Assembly: GCA_018365815.1 (NCBI GenBank)
Contig: JAGZJH010000043.1
Span: forward strand, 1 to 16,470
Length of the DNA: 16,470 nucleotides
Direction of reading: 5' to 3'
From: Erysipelotrichaceae bacterium
GTDB lineage: Bacteria; Bacillota_I; Bacilli_A; Erysipelotrichales; Coprobacillaceae
In this document: piece by piece, positions 1 through 6,662 of the stretch
Layout of the letters: every line of letters starts with the position of its first letter
Numbering within the stretch: position 1 is the first letter of the stretch
Position numbers and translations under genes: made by a program
Notes under the pieces: model-generated
Told to the model about the DNA's origin: nothing
What the model saw: the letters and a program-made list of their open reading frames with translations, nothing else
Database searches by the model: none

Positions 1-5
1 AAAAA

Positions 6-98
6 TGGCGGAGGTTGAGGGATTCGAACCCCCGCGGGGCTTTCACCCCCTGTCGGTTTTCAAGACCGATCCCTTCAGCCGGACTTGGGTAAACCTCC
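6..98 (-). tRNA. tRNA-Ser (UGA)
   Basis: The minus strand folds as a class II tRNA. The acceptor stem is GGAGGTT/AACCTCC, the discriminator is G, and CCA is encoded at 8-6. The anticodon loop CTTGAAA gives UGA, and the long variable arm is typical of serine. It is the last complete gene of the array in this window. In B. subtilis trnB the next gene would be initiator Met, which would lie to the left of this window. Confidence 0.97.
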
Positions 99-106
99 GC
101 AATAAA

Positions 107-183
107 TGGTGGACCCTGTAGGACTCGAACCTACGACCAACCGGTTATGAGCCGGTGGCTCTAACCAACTGAGCTAAGGGTCC
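107..183 (-). tRNA. tRNA with CAU anticodon, probably tRNA-Ile2 (lysidine-modified)
   Basis: Cloverleaf with acceptor GGACCCT/AGGGTCC, discriminator A, encoded CCA, and anticodon loop CTCATAA (CAU). By anticodon alone it could be Met. Its body resembles the B. subtilis minor isoleucine tRNA, and it sits between Met and Ser as in trnB. It is therefore inferred to be tRNA-Ile2, whose C34 is converted to lysidine by TilS so that it reads AUA. Confidence 0.9.
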
Positions 184-219
184 TTATAGGCCTTACAGAT
201 GCCACTGATTTCTTTTAAA

Positions 220-296
220 TGGTAGCGGGGAAGGGATTCGAACCCCCGACCCACCGGGTATGAACCGATTGCTCTAGCCAACTGAGCTACCCCGCC
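220..296 (-). tRNA. tRNA-Met (CAU), elongator
   Basis: Cloverleaf starting GGCGGGG, with anticodon loop TTCATAC (CAU), discriminator A and encoded CCA. The 5' half (GGCGGGGTAGCTCAG) and the loop resemble the B. subtilis elongator tRNA-Met. The first pair is a G-U wobble, as I recall for that gene, and not the C-A mismatch of an initiator tRNA. Confidence 0.92.
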
Positions 297-313
297 ATGG
301 TGAGTTTTTTTAA

Positions 314-389
314 TGGTGGAGCCTAGGAGGATCGAACTCCTGACCTCCTGCGTGCAAAGCAGGCGCTCTCCCAGCTGAGCTAAGGCCCC
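314..389 (-). tRNA. tRNA-Ala (UGC)
   Basis: Cloverleaf with acceptor GGGGCCT/AGGCTCC, discriminator A, encoded CCA, and anticodon loop TTTGCAC (UGC). The acceptor stem contains a G-U pair near the third position, consistent with the alanine identity element. Confidence 0.97.
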
Positions 390-395
390 ATTAAA

Positions 396-472
396 TGGTC
401 GGGAAGACAGGATTCGAACCTGCGACCCCCTGGTCCCAAACCAGGTGCACTACCAAGCTGTGCTACTTCCCG
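396..472 (-). tRNA. tRNA-Pro (UGG)
   Basis: Cloverleaf with acceptor CGGGAAG/CTTCCCG, discriminator A, encoded CCA, and anticodon loop TTTGGGA (UGG). Its place between Ala and Arg matches the B. subtilis trnB order. Confidence 0.97.
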
Positions 473-492
473 AATAATATATTTTTTTCAAA

Positions 493-569
493 TGGCGCGC
501 TAGGCAGGAATCGAACCCACAACCTCTTGATCCGTAGTCAAGCACTCTATCCAGTTGAGCTACTAGCGC
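493..569 (-). tRNA. tRNA-Arg (ACG)
   Basis: Cloverleaf with acceptor GCGCTAG/CTAGCGC, discriminator G, encoded CCA, and anticodon loop CTACGGA (ACG, presumably A34 to inosine). It is the first gene of a six-tRNA run and is separated from tRNA-Leu by 93 bp that hold a candidate promoter. Confidence 0.97.
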
Positions 570-598
570 ATTTACATTGCTCTCAACAACGCTTAATC

Positions 599-627
599 AT
601 ATTAACATATCTAACCATTTTTTTCAA
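599..627 (-). promoter_or_regulatory. Candidate promoter for the Arg-Pro-Ala-Met-Ile2-Ser tRNA run
   Basis: Read on the minus strand there is TTGAAA (622-627), a 17-bp spacer, and TAATAT (599-604). It lies about 30 bp before tRNA-Arg. The -35 matches the sigma-A consensus at 5 of 6 positions, the -10 only at 4 of 6. The surrounding DNA is very A/T-rich, so chance matches are possible. Confidence 0.45.
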
Positions 628-662
628 GTGTTTTTTTCACTTTTTTTCTCATTTTTTAAGAA

Positions 663-751
663 TGGTGCCCAGGGCCGGAGTCGAACCGGCACGGATTTTA
701 AGGTCCGCAGGATTTTAAGTCCTGTGCGTCTACCAATTTCGCCACCTGGGC
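663..751 (-). tRNA. tRNA-Leu (UAA)
   Basis: Class II cloverleaf with acceptor GCCCAGG/CCTGGGC, discriminator A, encoded CCA, anticodon loop CTTAAAA (UAA), and a long variable arm. It is 8 bp downstream of tRNA-Cys and presumably co-transcribed with it. Confidence 0.97.
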
Positions 752-759
752 TTATGTAA

Positions 760-834
760 TGGAGGTTCCAAACGGACTCGAACCGATGATCGCAGAGTTG
801 CAGTCTGCTGCCTTACCAACTTGGCTATGGAACC
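760..834 (-). tRNA. tRNA-Cys (GCA)
   Basis: Cloverleaf with acceptor GGTTCCA/TGGAACC, discriminator U (the cysteine identity base), encoded CCA, and anticodon loop CTGCAAC (GCA). It is the first gene of the array. Confidence 0.97.
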
Positions 835-854
835 CTCTTGTTGACTGCTCATTT

Positions 855-883
855 ATTATATACTAATGTATTTTAAATTGCAA
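855..883 (-). promoter_or_regulatory. Sigma-A-type promoter of the tRNA array
   Basis: On the minus strand TTGCAA (878-883), a 17-bp spacer and a perfect TATAAT (855-860) lie about 20 bp before tRNA-Cys. The spacing and the -10 are ideal, and it lies just after the terminator of the pot operon. Confidence 0.75.
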
Positions 884-908
884 CTCTTTTTTTATATTTT
901 TTTGATAT

Positions 909-933
909 AAAAAAAAGAAGCCGAAAGCTTCTT
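909..933 (-). terminator. Rho-independent terminator of the pot operon
   Basis: A 7-bp stem (AAGAAGC/GCTTCTT, 915-921 with 927-933) closes a 5-nt loop. On the minus strand it runs into a tract of U's (916-909). The stop codon of potCD overlaps the stem. Confidence 0.88.
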
Positions 934-2776
934 ATTGAGAAATAATTTTAGTCCACAATTTAGCGTATTTTTCTTTAATAGTATTATCTTGATATTTAAA
1001 CACTTCATCTAAGCCGTCTAAATTTGTACGAATACTATACGCACTATTACCCTCATACTCTTCTTTACTTGCTTCACTAGCTGCTTTTACATTAGAAGTT
1101 AAATAACCTACTTCTAACGTATTTAATAAAGCATTCTCATCTGCTACCATATAATTAATAAATTGATGTGCTAATTCAACTTGTGTACAATCTTTACTAA
1201 TTACAAAACCATCAAACCATACATTTGTTCCTTCATCTGGTAAGAAAAATTCCATATTTTCATTTTCAGCCATAATTGCAGCTGCATCACCTGAATACAT
1301 TACTGCCATCGCTTTTTCACTATTTTTCATACTATCAATAATTGAATCACCGCCATAAACCGGATTCATCGTTGCTTTTTGCTCAATTAACCATTGATAA
1401 GCTTCTTCAATCTCTTGATCATTTTCACTATTCATTGAATACCCTAATGCTTTAAGTGCAGGCATAAACGAATCACGCACTGAATCGTACATATAAATAT
1501 TACCTTTATATTTTGTATTTCTTAATATTTCCCAACCTTCACTTAAATCTTCTTCATCTACTTTTGTTGTATCATAAACAATTCCAACATTTCCATAAAA
1601 ATAAGGTACCCAATAATTATTTTCCTTATCAAAATCTTGATACATAATTGATTGATCTAAACTATTAGCATTAGTAATATAAGACCAATCAATAGGTTGT
1701 AATAACTCTTCAACAATCATTTTTTCAATCATATAATCAGAAGGCACCATAATATCATACATATTTCCACCTACTAATTTTGTATACATCGATTCATTAG
1801 AATCAAAAGTTTCATAAATCACTTTACAATTAAATTCTTTTTCAAATGATTTAATGACACTTTTATCAATATATTCTCCCCAGTTAAATACTCTTAAAGT
1901 CGGCTTACTTACATTATTACCAATTGCCATTACAACCATACTAAAAGCAACAACTACTGCCGTCACTTTTACATAAAAAGCCGTATTTTTCTTATATTTA
2001 GGTTTGTTGAATACCATTGGAACGATATAAGTTAAAGCCAACATGATTAAAATAACAAAAACAACAATTGCTGATAAAGCATTAATACTTGGATTAATAC
2101 GTTTTGACATATTGTAAACTGCAATGGAAATATTTTGCACACCATTGCCTGTTACGAAATATGAAATAATAAAATCATCAAATGACATTGTAAAAGCAAG
2201 TAATGCTCCCGCAAAAATTGCCGGTTTAATTTGAGGAATAATGACCTTTGTTAAAGCTTGAAATGGAGTTGCTCCTAAATCCATCGCAGCATCAGATAAA
2301 TTAGGATCGAGTTGTCTTACTTTAGGTAAAACATTAGCAATAACAAAAGGTGTACAAAAAGCAATGTGAGCTATTAACATTGTCATATATCCTTTTTCTA
2401 AATGTAAAGCAGAAAAAAATAACATTAATGAAATAGCAGTGACAATATCTGGGTTTAAAATAGGAAGTTGATTTAATTGTAACACCATTTGACGTACTAT
2501 TTTTTTAGATTTTGAAAGACCGATTGAAGTAATCGTTCCTAGTAAAGTAGAAACAATGGTTGCAATAACTGCAATACTTACTGAAACAAATACTGCTGTC
2601 ATAATTTCATTATTTTGAAATAATTCCTGATACCAATATAAAGAAAATCCTTTAAAACTAGATAATGATTTTGCAGAGTTGAATGAGAAAAAAACCATTA
2701 CTAAAATTGGCAAATATTGAAAAAGTAAACATAAGCCTACAAATAGACTAGTGAACATTTTTTGCTTTTTTGTCAT
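932..2776 (-). CDS. potCD: Fused spermidine/putrescine ABC permease and substrate-binding protein (PotC-PotD)
   Basis: A 614-residue protein joining two subunits that are separate in E. coli. Residues 1 to about 260 are a PotC-type inner-membrane permease with about six membrane segments and the EAA loop that docks on the ATPase (SDAAMDLGATP, from residue 161). A further hydrophobic segment at about 266-285 then appears to anchor the binding domain outside the membrane, where a free PotD would carry a signal peptide. Residues 292-614 are the PotD fold. W299, Y302, S346, Y348, W520 and D522 fall where PotD polyamine-binding residues are expected. The start was set at ATG 2776 because AAGGAG lies just upstream. 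A TTG codon 21 bp earlier is in frame but lacks such a site. The gene overlaps potB by 29 bp, which suggests coupled translation. Substrate preference within the polyamines cannot be read from the sequence. Confidence 0.93.
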   Translation of the reverse strand: MTKKQKMFTSLFVGLCLLFQYLPILVMVFFSFNSAKSLSSFKGFSLYWYQELFQNNEIMTAVFVSVSIAVIATIVSTLLGTITSIGLSKSKKIVRQMVLQLNQLPILNPDIVTAISLMLFFSALHLEKGYMTMLIAHIAFCTPFVIANVLPKVRQLDPNLSDAAMDLGATPFQALTKVIIPQIKPAIFAGALLAFTMSFDDFIISYFVTGNGVQNISIAVYNMSKRINPSINALSAIVVFVILIMLALTYIVPMVFNKPKYKKNTAFYVKVTAVVVAFSMVVMAIGNNVSKPTLRVFNWGEYIDKSVIKSFEKEFNCKVIYETFDSNESMYTKLVGGNMYDIMVPSDYMIEKMIVEELLQPIDWSYITNANSLDQSIMYQDFDKENNYWVPYFYGNVGIVYDTTKVDEEDLSEGWEILRNTKYKGNIYMYDSVRDSFMPALKALGYSMNSENDQEIEEAYQWLIEQKATMNPVYGGDSIIDSMKNSEKAMAVMYSGDAAAIMAENENMEFFLPDEGTNVWFDGFVISKDCTQVELAHQFINYMVADENALLNTLEVGYLTSNVKAASEASKEEYEGNSAYSIRTNLDGLDEVFKYQDNTIKEKYAKLWTKIISQ

Positions 2777-3617
2777 ATTTTCTTGCTCCTTCCTCAATTT
2801 GTCCGGTGTATCGTTCCATTTTGTTTAATACCGCCATCATCATAATGACAATGATTGCTAAAATTAATGAAACGGCACTACCAAAACTCCAATCTCCGAT
2901 TTGGATAAATTGTTGTTCAATAAAGTTACCGATTAAGGCATATTGTCCTCCACCTAATAATTTTGGAATCATAAAAGATGAAATTGAGGGTAAAAATACC
3001 ATTGTTACCCCTGTTAAAACGCCACTTAATGATAATCTAAAAGTAATTTTCCAAAATGTTTGAAAAGGTGTTGCCCCTAAGTCTTGTGAAGCTTCTGTTA
3101 ATGATTTATCCATTTTAGTTAAAGCTGTATGGATAGGTAAAATCATAAATGGCAAGAAATTATAAACCATTCCTAATACGACTGCAAAATCTGTATAAAG
3201 TAATGACATTGGAGGTAATCCGACAACTGCTAACATATTGTTTATAATTCCATTATTACCAAGAATACTAATCCAAGCATATGTACGAATAAGCATATTT
3301 ATCCAAGTTGGAATAGTAATTAATAAAATTAATAAAGTTTGTGTTTGTTCTTTGCATTTTGAAATTAAATAGGCGACTGGATAACCTAAGATTAAACAAA
3401 TAATTGTAGTAATTAAACCAAGTCCAAATGATTTAATTAATACTTTTACAAACACTGGATCAAAAAATTTTGCAAAATTTGATAAAGTAAATGTAAATAA
3501 TCTAACTTCATTTCCACCATCACTAATTGCATAAAATGCAATCATTAGCATTGGTAAAACGGTAAATAATAATAACCAACCTATATATGGAAAAACTAAT
3601 TTATTATAGTGCTTCAT
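2748..3617 (-). CDS. potB: Spermidine/putrescine ABC transporter permease PotB
   Basis: A 289-residue polytopic membrane protein of the binding-protein-dependent transport permease family. It has about six membrane segments and an EAA loop at residues 174-195 (TEASQDLGATPFQ), the contact point for PotA. It is expected to pair with the PotC half of the downstream fusion to form the channel. The ATG is preceded by GGGAGGG, and its first base is shared with the TAA stop of potA (TAATG), a typical arrangement for coupled translation. The order potA-potB-potC-potD is the classical one. Length is normal for the family. Confidence 0.93.
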   Translation of the reverse strand: MKHYNKLVFPYIGWLLLFTVLPMLMIAFYAISDGGNEVRLFTFTLSNFAKFFDPVFVKVLIKSFGLGLITTIICLILGYPVAYLISKCKEQTQTLLILLITIPTWINMLIRTYAWISILGNNGIINNMLAVVGLPPMSLLYTDFAVVLGMVYNFLPFMILPIHTALTKMDKSLTEASQDLGATPFQTFWKITFRLSLSGVLTGVTMVFLPSISSFMIPKLLGGGQYALIGNFIEQQFIQIGDWSFGSAVSLILAIIVIMMMAVLNKMERYTGQIEEGARKYDKKAKNVH

Positions 3618-4660
3618 TAATACCCTCCCATTTTAGACATGACATGAATATCTTCAGGATAAAAATCCAAATCTACTTTTTTACCAATTTCAACAAAGTC
3701 AGTGGTATGTACTAAATAACTACGATGTTCGCATTTCACTCTCATTTCATAATGAACACCTTTAAAAATCACAGATTCGATAACCCCAGAAATTTTCCCC
3801 ATTCCTCTTTCAACGATATCTAAATCTTCAGGACGTAATACCACATCGATTTCTTCATTATCATCAAAACCATAATCTACACAATCAAATTCTTTTTGAT
3901 CAAATAATACTTTATAATCCTTTAACATAACGCCTTCAATGATATTACTTTCTCCAATAAATTTTGCGACAAATCTATTTTCCGGTTCGTTGTAAATATC
4001 AATTGGTGTTCCAATTTGTTGGATTAAACCATCATTCATAATGACAATAGTATCAGACATTGTTAGGGCTTCTTCTTGGTCATGAGTAACATAAATAAAA
4101 GTAATCCCTACTTCTTTTTGAATTTTCTTTAACTCAAGTTGCATTTCTTTTCTTAATTTTAAATCTAATGCCCCTAATGGTTCATCTAATAATAATACCT
4201 TAGGTTCATTAACTAATGCTCTTGCAATAGCAATTCGTTGTTGTTGACCACCCGATAATTGATTAATCGCTCTTTTTTCAAATCCAGATAGTCCTACTAA
4301 TTTAAGTATGTTAGTGACTTTTTGACGAATGATTTCTTTATCTAATTTTTTTAAATTTAATCCAAATGAAACGTTTTCAAAAACATTCATATGTGGAAAT
4401 AGTGCGTATTTTTGAAATACTGTATTAATTTCACGTTTATAAGGGGGAAGTTGTGAAATTTCGTAGCCATCAAAAATGACTTCACCATCACTTTTTTCCT
4501 CAAATCCTCCAATGATTCTTAAAGTTGTAGTTTTTCCACAACCACTAGGTCCTAATAGAGTCACAAATTCATTTTCATGAATGTCTAAATTAATTCCTTT
4601 TAATACAACTTGTCCATCGTATTCTTTTGTTAAATTTTTTAATTGAATTAGTTTTTTCAT
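3617..4660 (-). CDS. potA: Spermidine/putrescine ABC transporter ATP-binding protein PotA
   Basis: A 347-residue cytoplasmic ATPase that drives polyamine import. It shows Walker A at 37-44 (GPSGCGKT), Q-loop Q83, the signature LSGGQ at 135-139, Walker B LLLDE at 156-160 with catalytic E160, and switch H193. The C-terminal part (about 231-340, containing VVLRPEDL) is the regulatory TOBE-type domain of PotA/MalK-like importers. All catalytic residues are present. The start has a strong AGGAGG site. It is 9 bp downstream of the regulator gene and overlaps potB by one base. Confidence 0.95.
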   Translation of the reverse strand: MKKLIQLKNLTKEYDGQVVLKGINLDIHENEFVTLLGPSGCGKTTTLRIIGGFEEKSDGEVIFDGYEISQLPPYKREINTVFQKYALFPHMNVFENVSFGLNLKKLDKEIIRQKVTNILKLVGLSGFEKRAINQLSGGQQQRIAIARALVNEPKVLLLDEPLGALDLKLRKEMQLELKKIQKEVGITFIYVTHDQEEALTMSDTIVIMNDGLIQQIGTPIDIYNEPENRFVAKFIGESNIIEGVMLKDYKVLFDQKEFDCVDYGFDDNEEIDVVLRPEDLDIVERGMGKISGVIESVIFKGVHYEMRVKCEHRSYLVHTTDFVEIGKKVDLDFYPEDIHVMSKMGGY

Positions 4661-4669
4661 AATTTCCTC

Positions 4670-5203
4670 CTAGAATGATGGTGGCGTTGACACCCAAATG
4701 ACTTTTGAAATAGATTCTAAGGCATTTGTTAAATGATGTTTTTTACCACCTTTAATATAAAACGTTTGTCCTTTTTTAACGACATATTCTTCATCACCGT
4801 AATGTAAAACAATTTTACCTTGTAAAACATAACCGAATTCTTCACCCACATGGGGCTCTATTTCTTCAGATGAACCTTTCCCATTAAGTTCAATTAAAAT
4901 AGGCTCCATTTCATTTTTCTGTGCATTAGGAATAATATAAAACAAGGTATAATCTTCTTGTTGATTTTCAAAAAAGTCTTCTTCCTCAAAAACGATCTGT
5001 TCGTCTTCTTTTTCATTAAAAAAATCTCTTAAAGTAGTCCCTAACGCTTCTAAAATATATTCTAATGTTGAAATAGAGGGGGAAGTTAAGTTTCGTTCGA
5101 CTTGTGATAAAAAGCCTTTAGTTAACTCACTGCGATTGGCAAGTTCTTCTAAGGTTAATTGATTTTGAATACGTAATCGTTTAATTTTTTTACCAATATC
5201 CAT
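4670..5203 (-). CDS. HTH-cupin transcriptional regulator of the polyamine uptake operon
   Basis: A 177-residue two-domain regulator. Residues 1-62 are an XRE-type helix-turn-helix (KKIKRLRIQNQLTLEELA, then SQVERNLTSPS). Residues about 112-176 are a cupin barrel with the patterns PHVGEEFGYVLQG and GGKKHHLTN. This architecture is shared with PuuR and other small-molecule-sensing regulators. As first gene of the operon, directly before potA, it most likely senses polyamine or a related metabolite and controls its own promoter; this is inference. The ligand is unknown, so no gene symbol is given. The ATG at 5203 has a good GGAGG site 6 bp upstream. Confidence 0.9.
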   Translation of the reverse strand: MDIGKKIKRLRIQNQLTLEELANRSELTKGFLSQVERNLTSPSISTLEYILEALGTTLRDFFNEKEDEQIVFEEEDFFENQQEDYTLFYIIPNAQKNEMEPILIELNGKGSSEEIEPHVGEEFGYVLQGKIVLHYGDEEYVVKKGQTFYIKGGKKHHLTNALESISKVIWVSTPPSF

Positions 5204-5238
5204 ACCCGTCCTCCTGTTTAGTAATATAAAACTTACAG

Positions 5239-5255
5239 TTCATGTTATGAAACAT
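5239..5255. promoter_or_regulatory. Candidate operator overlapping the transcription start of the pot operon
   Basis: Two overlapping inverted repeats, TTCAT-GTT-ATGAA (5239-5251) and ATGTT-ATGA-AACAT (5242-5255), lie immediately downstream of the -10 box, where a repressor would block initiation. This is a typical spot for an XRE-cupin autoregulator. The assignment is inference. Confidence 0.4.
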
Positions 5256-5259
5256 CATT

Positions 5260-5287
5260 ATTATACTCGATTTGACGTAATAATCAA
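5260..5287 (-). promoter_or_regulatory. Promoter of the regulator-potABCD operon
   Basis: On the minus strand TTGATT (5282-5287), a 16-bp spacer and a perfect TATAAT (5260-5265) lie 57 bp before the regulator start codon. It is the only good promoter seen before the operon. Confidence 0.7.
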
Positions 5288-5302
5288 TAGTTTTTAAACA
5301 AA

Positions 5303-5322
5303 AAGTTTAATTTATTAAACTT
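5303..5322. promoter_or_regulatory. 20-bp perfect palindrome upstream of the pot promoter
   Basis: AAGTTTAAT-TT-ATTAAACTT is a perfect 9-2-9 inverted repeat, 15 bp upstream of the -35 box. Length and position suit a dimeric DNA-binding protein, perhaps the HTH-cupin regulator or another factor. It is A/T-rich and not followed by a U tract, so it does not look like a terminator. Confidence 0.45.
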
Positions 5323-5357
5323 AATGCAAAAGTAGTTAAAATTGATTATAAAATAAA

Positions 5358-5397
5358 AAAGGAATTTTGATGACGAATCACATAATAAAATCCCTTT
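5358..5397 (-). terminator. Probable terminator downstream of tyrA
   Basis: Arms AAAGGAATTTT (5358-5368) and AAAATCCCTTT (5387-5397) pair at 10 of 11 positions around an 18-nt loop. On the minus strand the structure runs into a T-rich tract. It is 134 bp past the tyrA stop, so a long 3' untranslated region is implied if it is the functional end. Confidence 0.5.
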
Positions 5398-5531
5398 AAA
5401 AGTTTAACACTCTAATATATGTTCCTATTTTAAAATATTACCTTTGATAATACATACTATTTAATATTTTAAATCACTAAAGATATTTCCTTTGGTGACT
5501 CTTTAAATTTTCTTTTAAAATTTATCTAAAC
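5398..5531. other. Gene-free region with three more stem-loops
   Basis: No reading frame with a ribosome binding site was found. Three inverted repeats are visible: TATTACC/GATAATA (5436-5452, 3-nt loop, one wobble on the minus strand), TCACTAAAG/CTTTGGTGA (5474-5498, 9 bp with one wobble, 7-nt loop), and the A/T-only AAATTTT/AAAATTT (5505-5523). They lie in the presumed 3' untranslated region of tyrA. The function is unknown. Confidence 0.4.
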
Positions 5532-6368
5532 CTAATCTTTTTTCTCTAAATTTTCACGACGTACGCTTGAAAGTATAAATAACTCCTTTAACATACGTTC
5601 ATCTTTATTTTGAATTGCTAATTTGATTTTATGAAGTTCTGCTTCAAAGTTTTCGATACATTCAATTAAATTGTTTTGATTGTTGAAAAATAATTCAGTC
5701 CACAAATTTTCATTAATATTGGCAATACGTGTTAAATCACGATATGAATCTCCGATAAACTTTCCGGTATCAAATAATTGTTGATCTGAATTAATCAATG
5801 CAACGGCTAAAGTATGAGGTAATTGTGAGGTAAATGCAATAATTTGATCATGCTCACTAGGCGTAATCACTTTAATATTTTTAAATCCTAATTGCTTAAC
5901 TAAATGACTTAAAATCACAATTGCATTTTCGCTATTGTTTTGATGTGGGGTAATTATATAATTTGCCCCTATAAATACTTCTTTACTTGAATATTCATAT
6001 CCTTTTTTTTCACGTCCGGCCATTGGGTGTCCGCTTAAAAATTCAACGTCTTTATCTAAATATTGAACCACTTCTTCAATAAAATGTGATTTTACACCTA
6101 CGGCATCAGTAATAATACTTCCTTTTTTAAATTCATGGTTTTTAATAAAATCTAAGATTAATGAAGGATATAAAGAAATAATCGTTAAATCTGTTTGTTT
6201 AATAATATCATGACCATCTACAAATCCTTCGATAATGTAACCGTCTTCTTTTGCTTTTTGTAATGTTTCTTGATTCACATCAATGCCATAAACTTCATGA
6301 CCTAATCCATGTAAAGCTTTAATATAACTCCCACCAATAACACCTAATCCAACTACTGTAATTTTCAT
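5532..6368 (-). CDS. tyrA: Prephenate dehydrogenase (tyrosine biosynthesis)
   Basis: A 278-residue cytoplasmic enzyme that oxidatively decarboxylates prephenate to 4-hydroxyphenylpyruvate with NAD(P)+. The N-terminal Rossmann fold starts with VGLGVIGGS (G7, G9, G12). The catalytic region has GHPMAG with H114, and the helical C-terminal domain has SEHDQIIAFTSQLPH (H173, H185) and DLTRIA (R214). The chain ends after this domain. The C-terminal ACT domain carried by B. subtilis TyrA (about 370 residues) is absent, so allosteric control by tyrosine may be weaker or missing. The start at 6368 has AGGAGG 8 bp upstream. An in-frame extension upstream of it would run into the T-box terminator and is rejected. 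Expression is controlled by the tyrosine T-box just upstream. Confidence 0.93.
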   Translation of the reverse strand: MKITVVGLGVIGGSYIKALHGLGHEVYGIDVNQETLQKAKEDGYIIEGFVDGHDIIKQTDLTIISLYPSLILDFIKNHEFKKGSIITDAVGVKSHFIEEVVQYLDKDVEFLSGHPMAGREKKGYEYSSKEVFIGANYIITPHQNNSENAIVILSHLVKQLGFKNIKVITPSEHDQIIAFTSQLPHTLAVALINSDQQLFDTGKFIGDSYRDLTRIANINENLWTELFFNNQNNLIECIENFEAELHKIKLAIQNKDERMLKELFILSSVRRENLEKKD

Positions 6369-6388
6369 AATCACCCTCCTATTTAAAC

Positions 6389-6417
6389 AAAAAAACAGCC
6401 CGTAAAAGGACGAGCTG
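6389..6417 (-). terminator. Conditional terminator of the tyrA T-box
   Basis: CAGCTCGT (6417-6410) pairs with ACGGGCTG (6403-6396) with one G-U pair and a 6-nt loop, followed by seven U's (6395-6389). It lies directly after the T-box motif, as expected for a transcription-attenuating T-box. It is also the first terminator downstream of the exporter operon. Confidence 0.9.
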
Positions 6418-6620
6418 CTCGTGTTACCACCTTTATTCACTAACACTTCACAGTATTAGCCTTAATGAGTTGTTTAACTCCTTTTGATAACGGTAAAAGC
6501 CGTAATTGCCTACTCACTTCAACAATTCTACTCCGTGATGTACTTGGGTTAACTTTCACTGACTATTTCCACCTGCCATAGTTTCTCTATGAATGAAATA
6601 TTAACTTACTCTTCACTTCT
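6389..6620 (-). promoter_or_regulatory. T-box riboswitch, tyrosine-specific (tyrA leader)
   Basis: Stem I is closed by GTGA (6616-6613) with TCAC (6538-6535), and above the specifier loop by GTTAA (6605-6601) with TTAAC (6552-6548). The 3' side of the loop contains the specifier UAC (Tyr, 6542-6540) followed by A. An apical ACTAT/ATAGT hairpin carries a GGCAGGTGG-type distal loop. The T-box AAAGGTGGTAACACGAG (6433-6418 and adjacent) holds UGGU at 6429-6426, which complements the ACCA end expected of tRNA-Tyr. GTGTTA (6446-6441) with TAACAC (6426-6421) forms the antiterminator. Uncharged tRNA-Tyr should stabilise the antiterminator and allow tyrA transcription. Confidence 0.93.
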
Positions 6621-6633
6621 TTGTATTTATTTT

Positions 6634-6662
6634 ATGATACCTAAGTCATTTTTATTTGTCAA
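6634..6662 (-). promoter_or_regulatory. Promoter of tyrA, overlapping the end of yheH
   Basis: On the minus strand a perfect TTGACA (6657-6662), a 17-bp spacer and TATCAT (6634-6639) place transcription start near 6627, just before stem I of the T-box. The -35 box lies within the last codons of the upstream gene, whose stop codon is at 6654-6652. Confidence 0.8.

Noticed and set aside
626..647. AAGTG/CACTT hairpin with T-run on the plus strand
   Set aside because: The stem is 5 bp in homopolymer-rich DNA and no plus-strand gene precedes it.
395..759. Plus-strand reading frames of 60 and 107 codons
   Set aside because: They run antisense through tRNA-Pro, tRNA-Arg and tRNA-Leu, and their residues come from tRNA sequence. 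They are artefacts.
2777..2797. TTG start for potCD, 21 bp upstream
   Set aside because: No ribosome binding site for it. AAGGAG is placed for the ATG at 2776.
6369..6446. In-frame N-terminal extension of tyrA
   Set aside because: It translates the T-box terminator and lacks a ribosome binding site. The ATG at 6368 starts exactly at the Rossmann fold and has AGGAGG.
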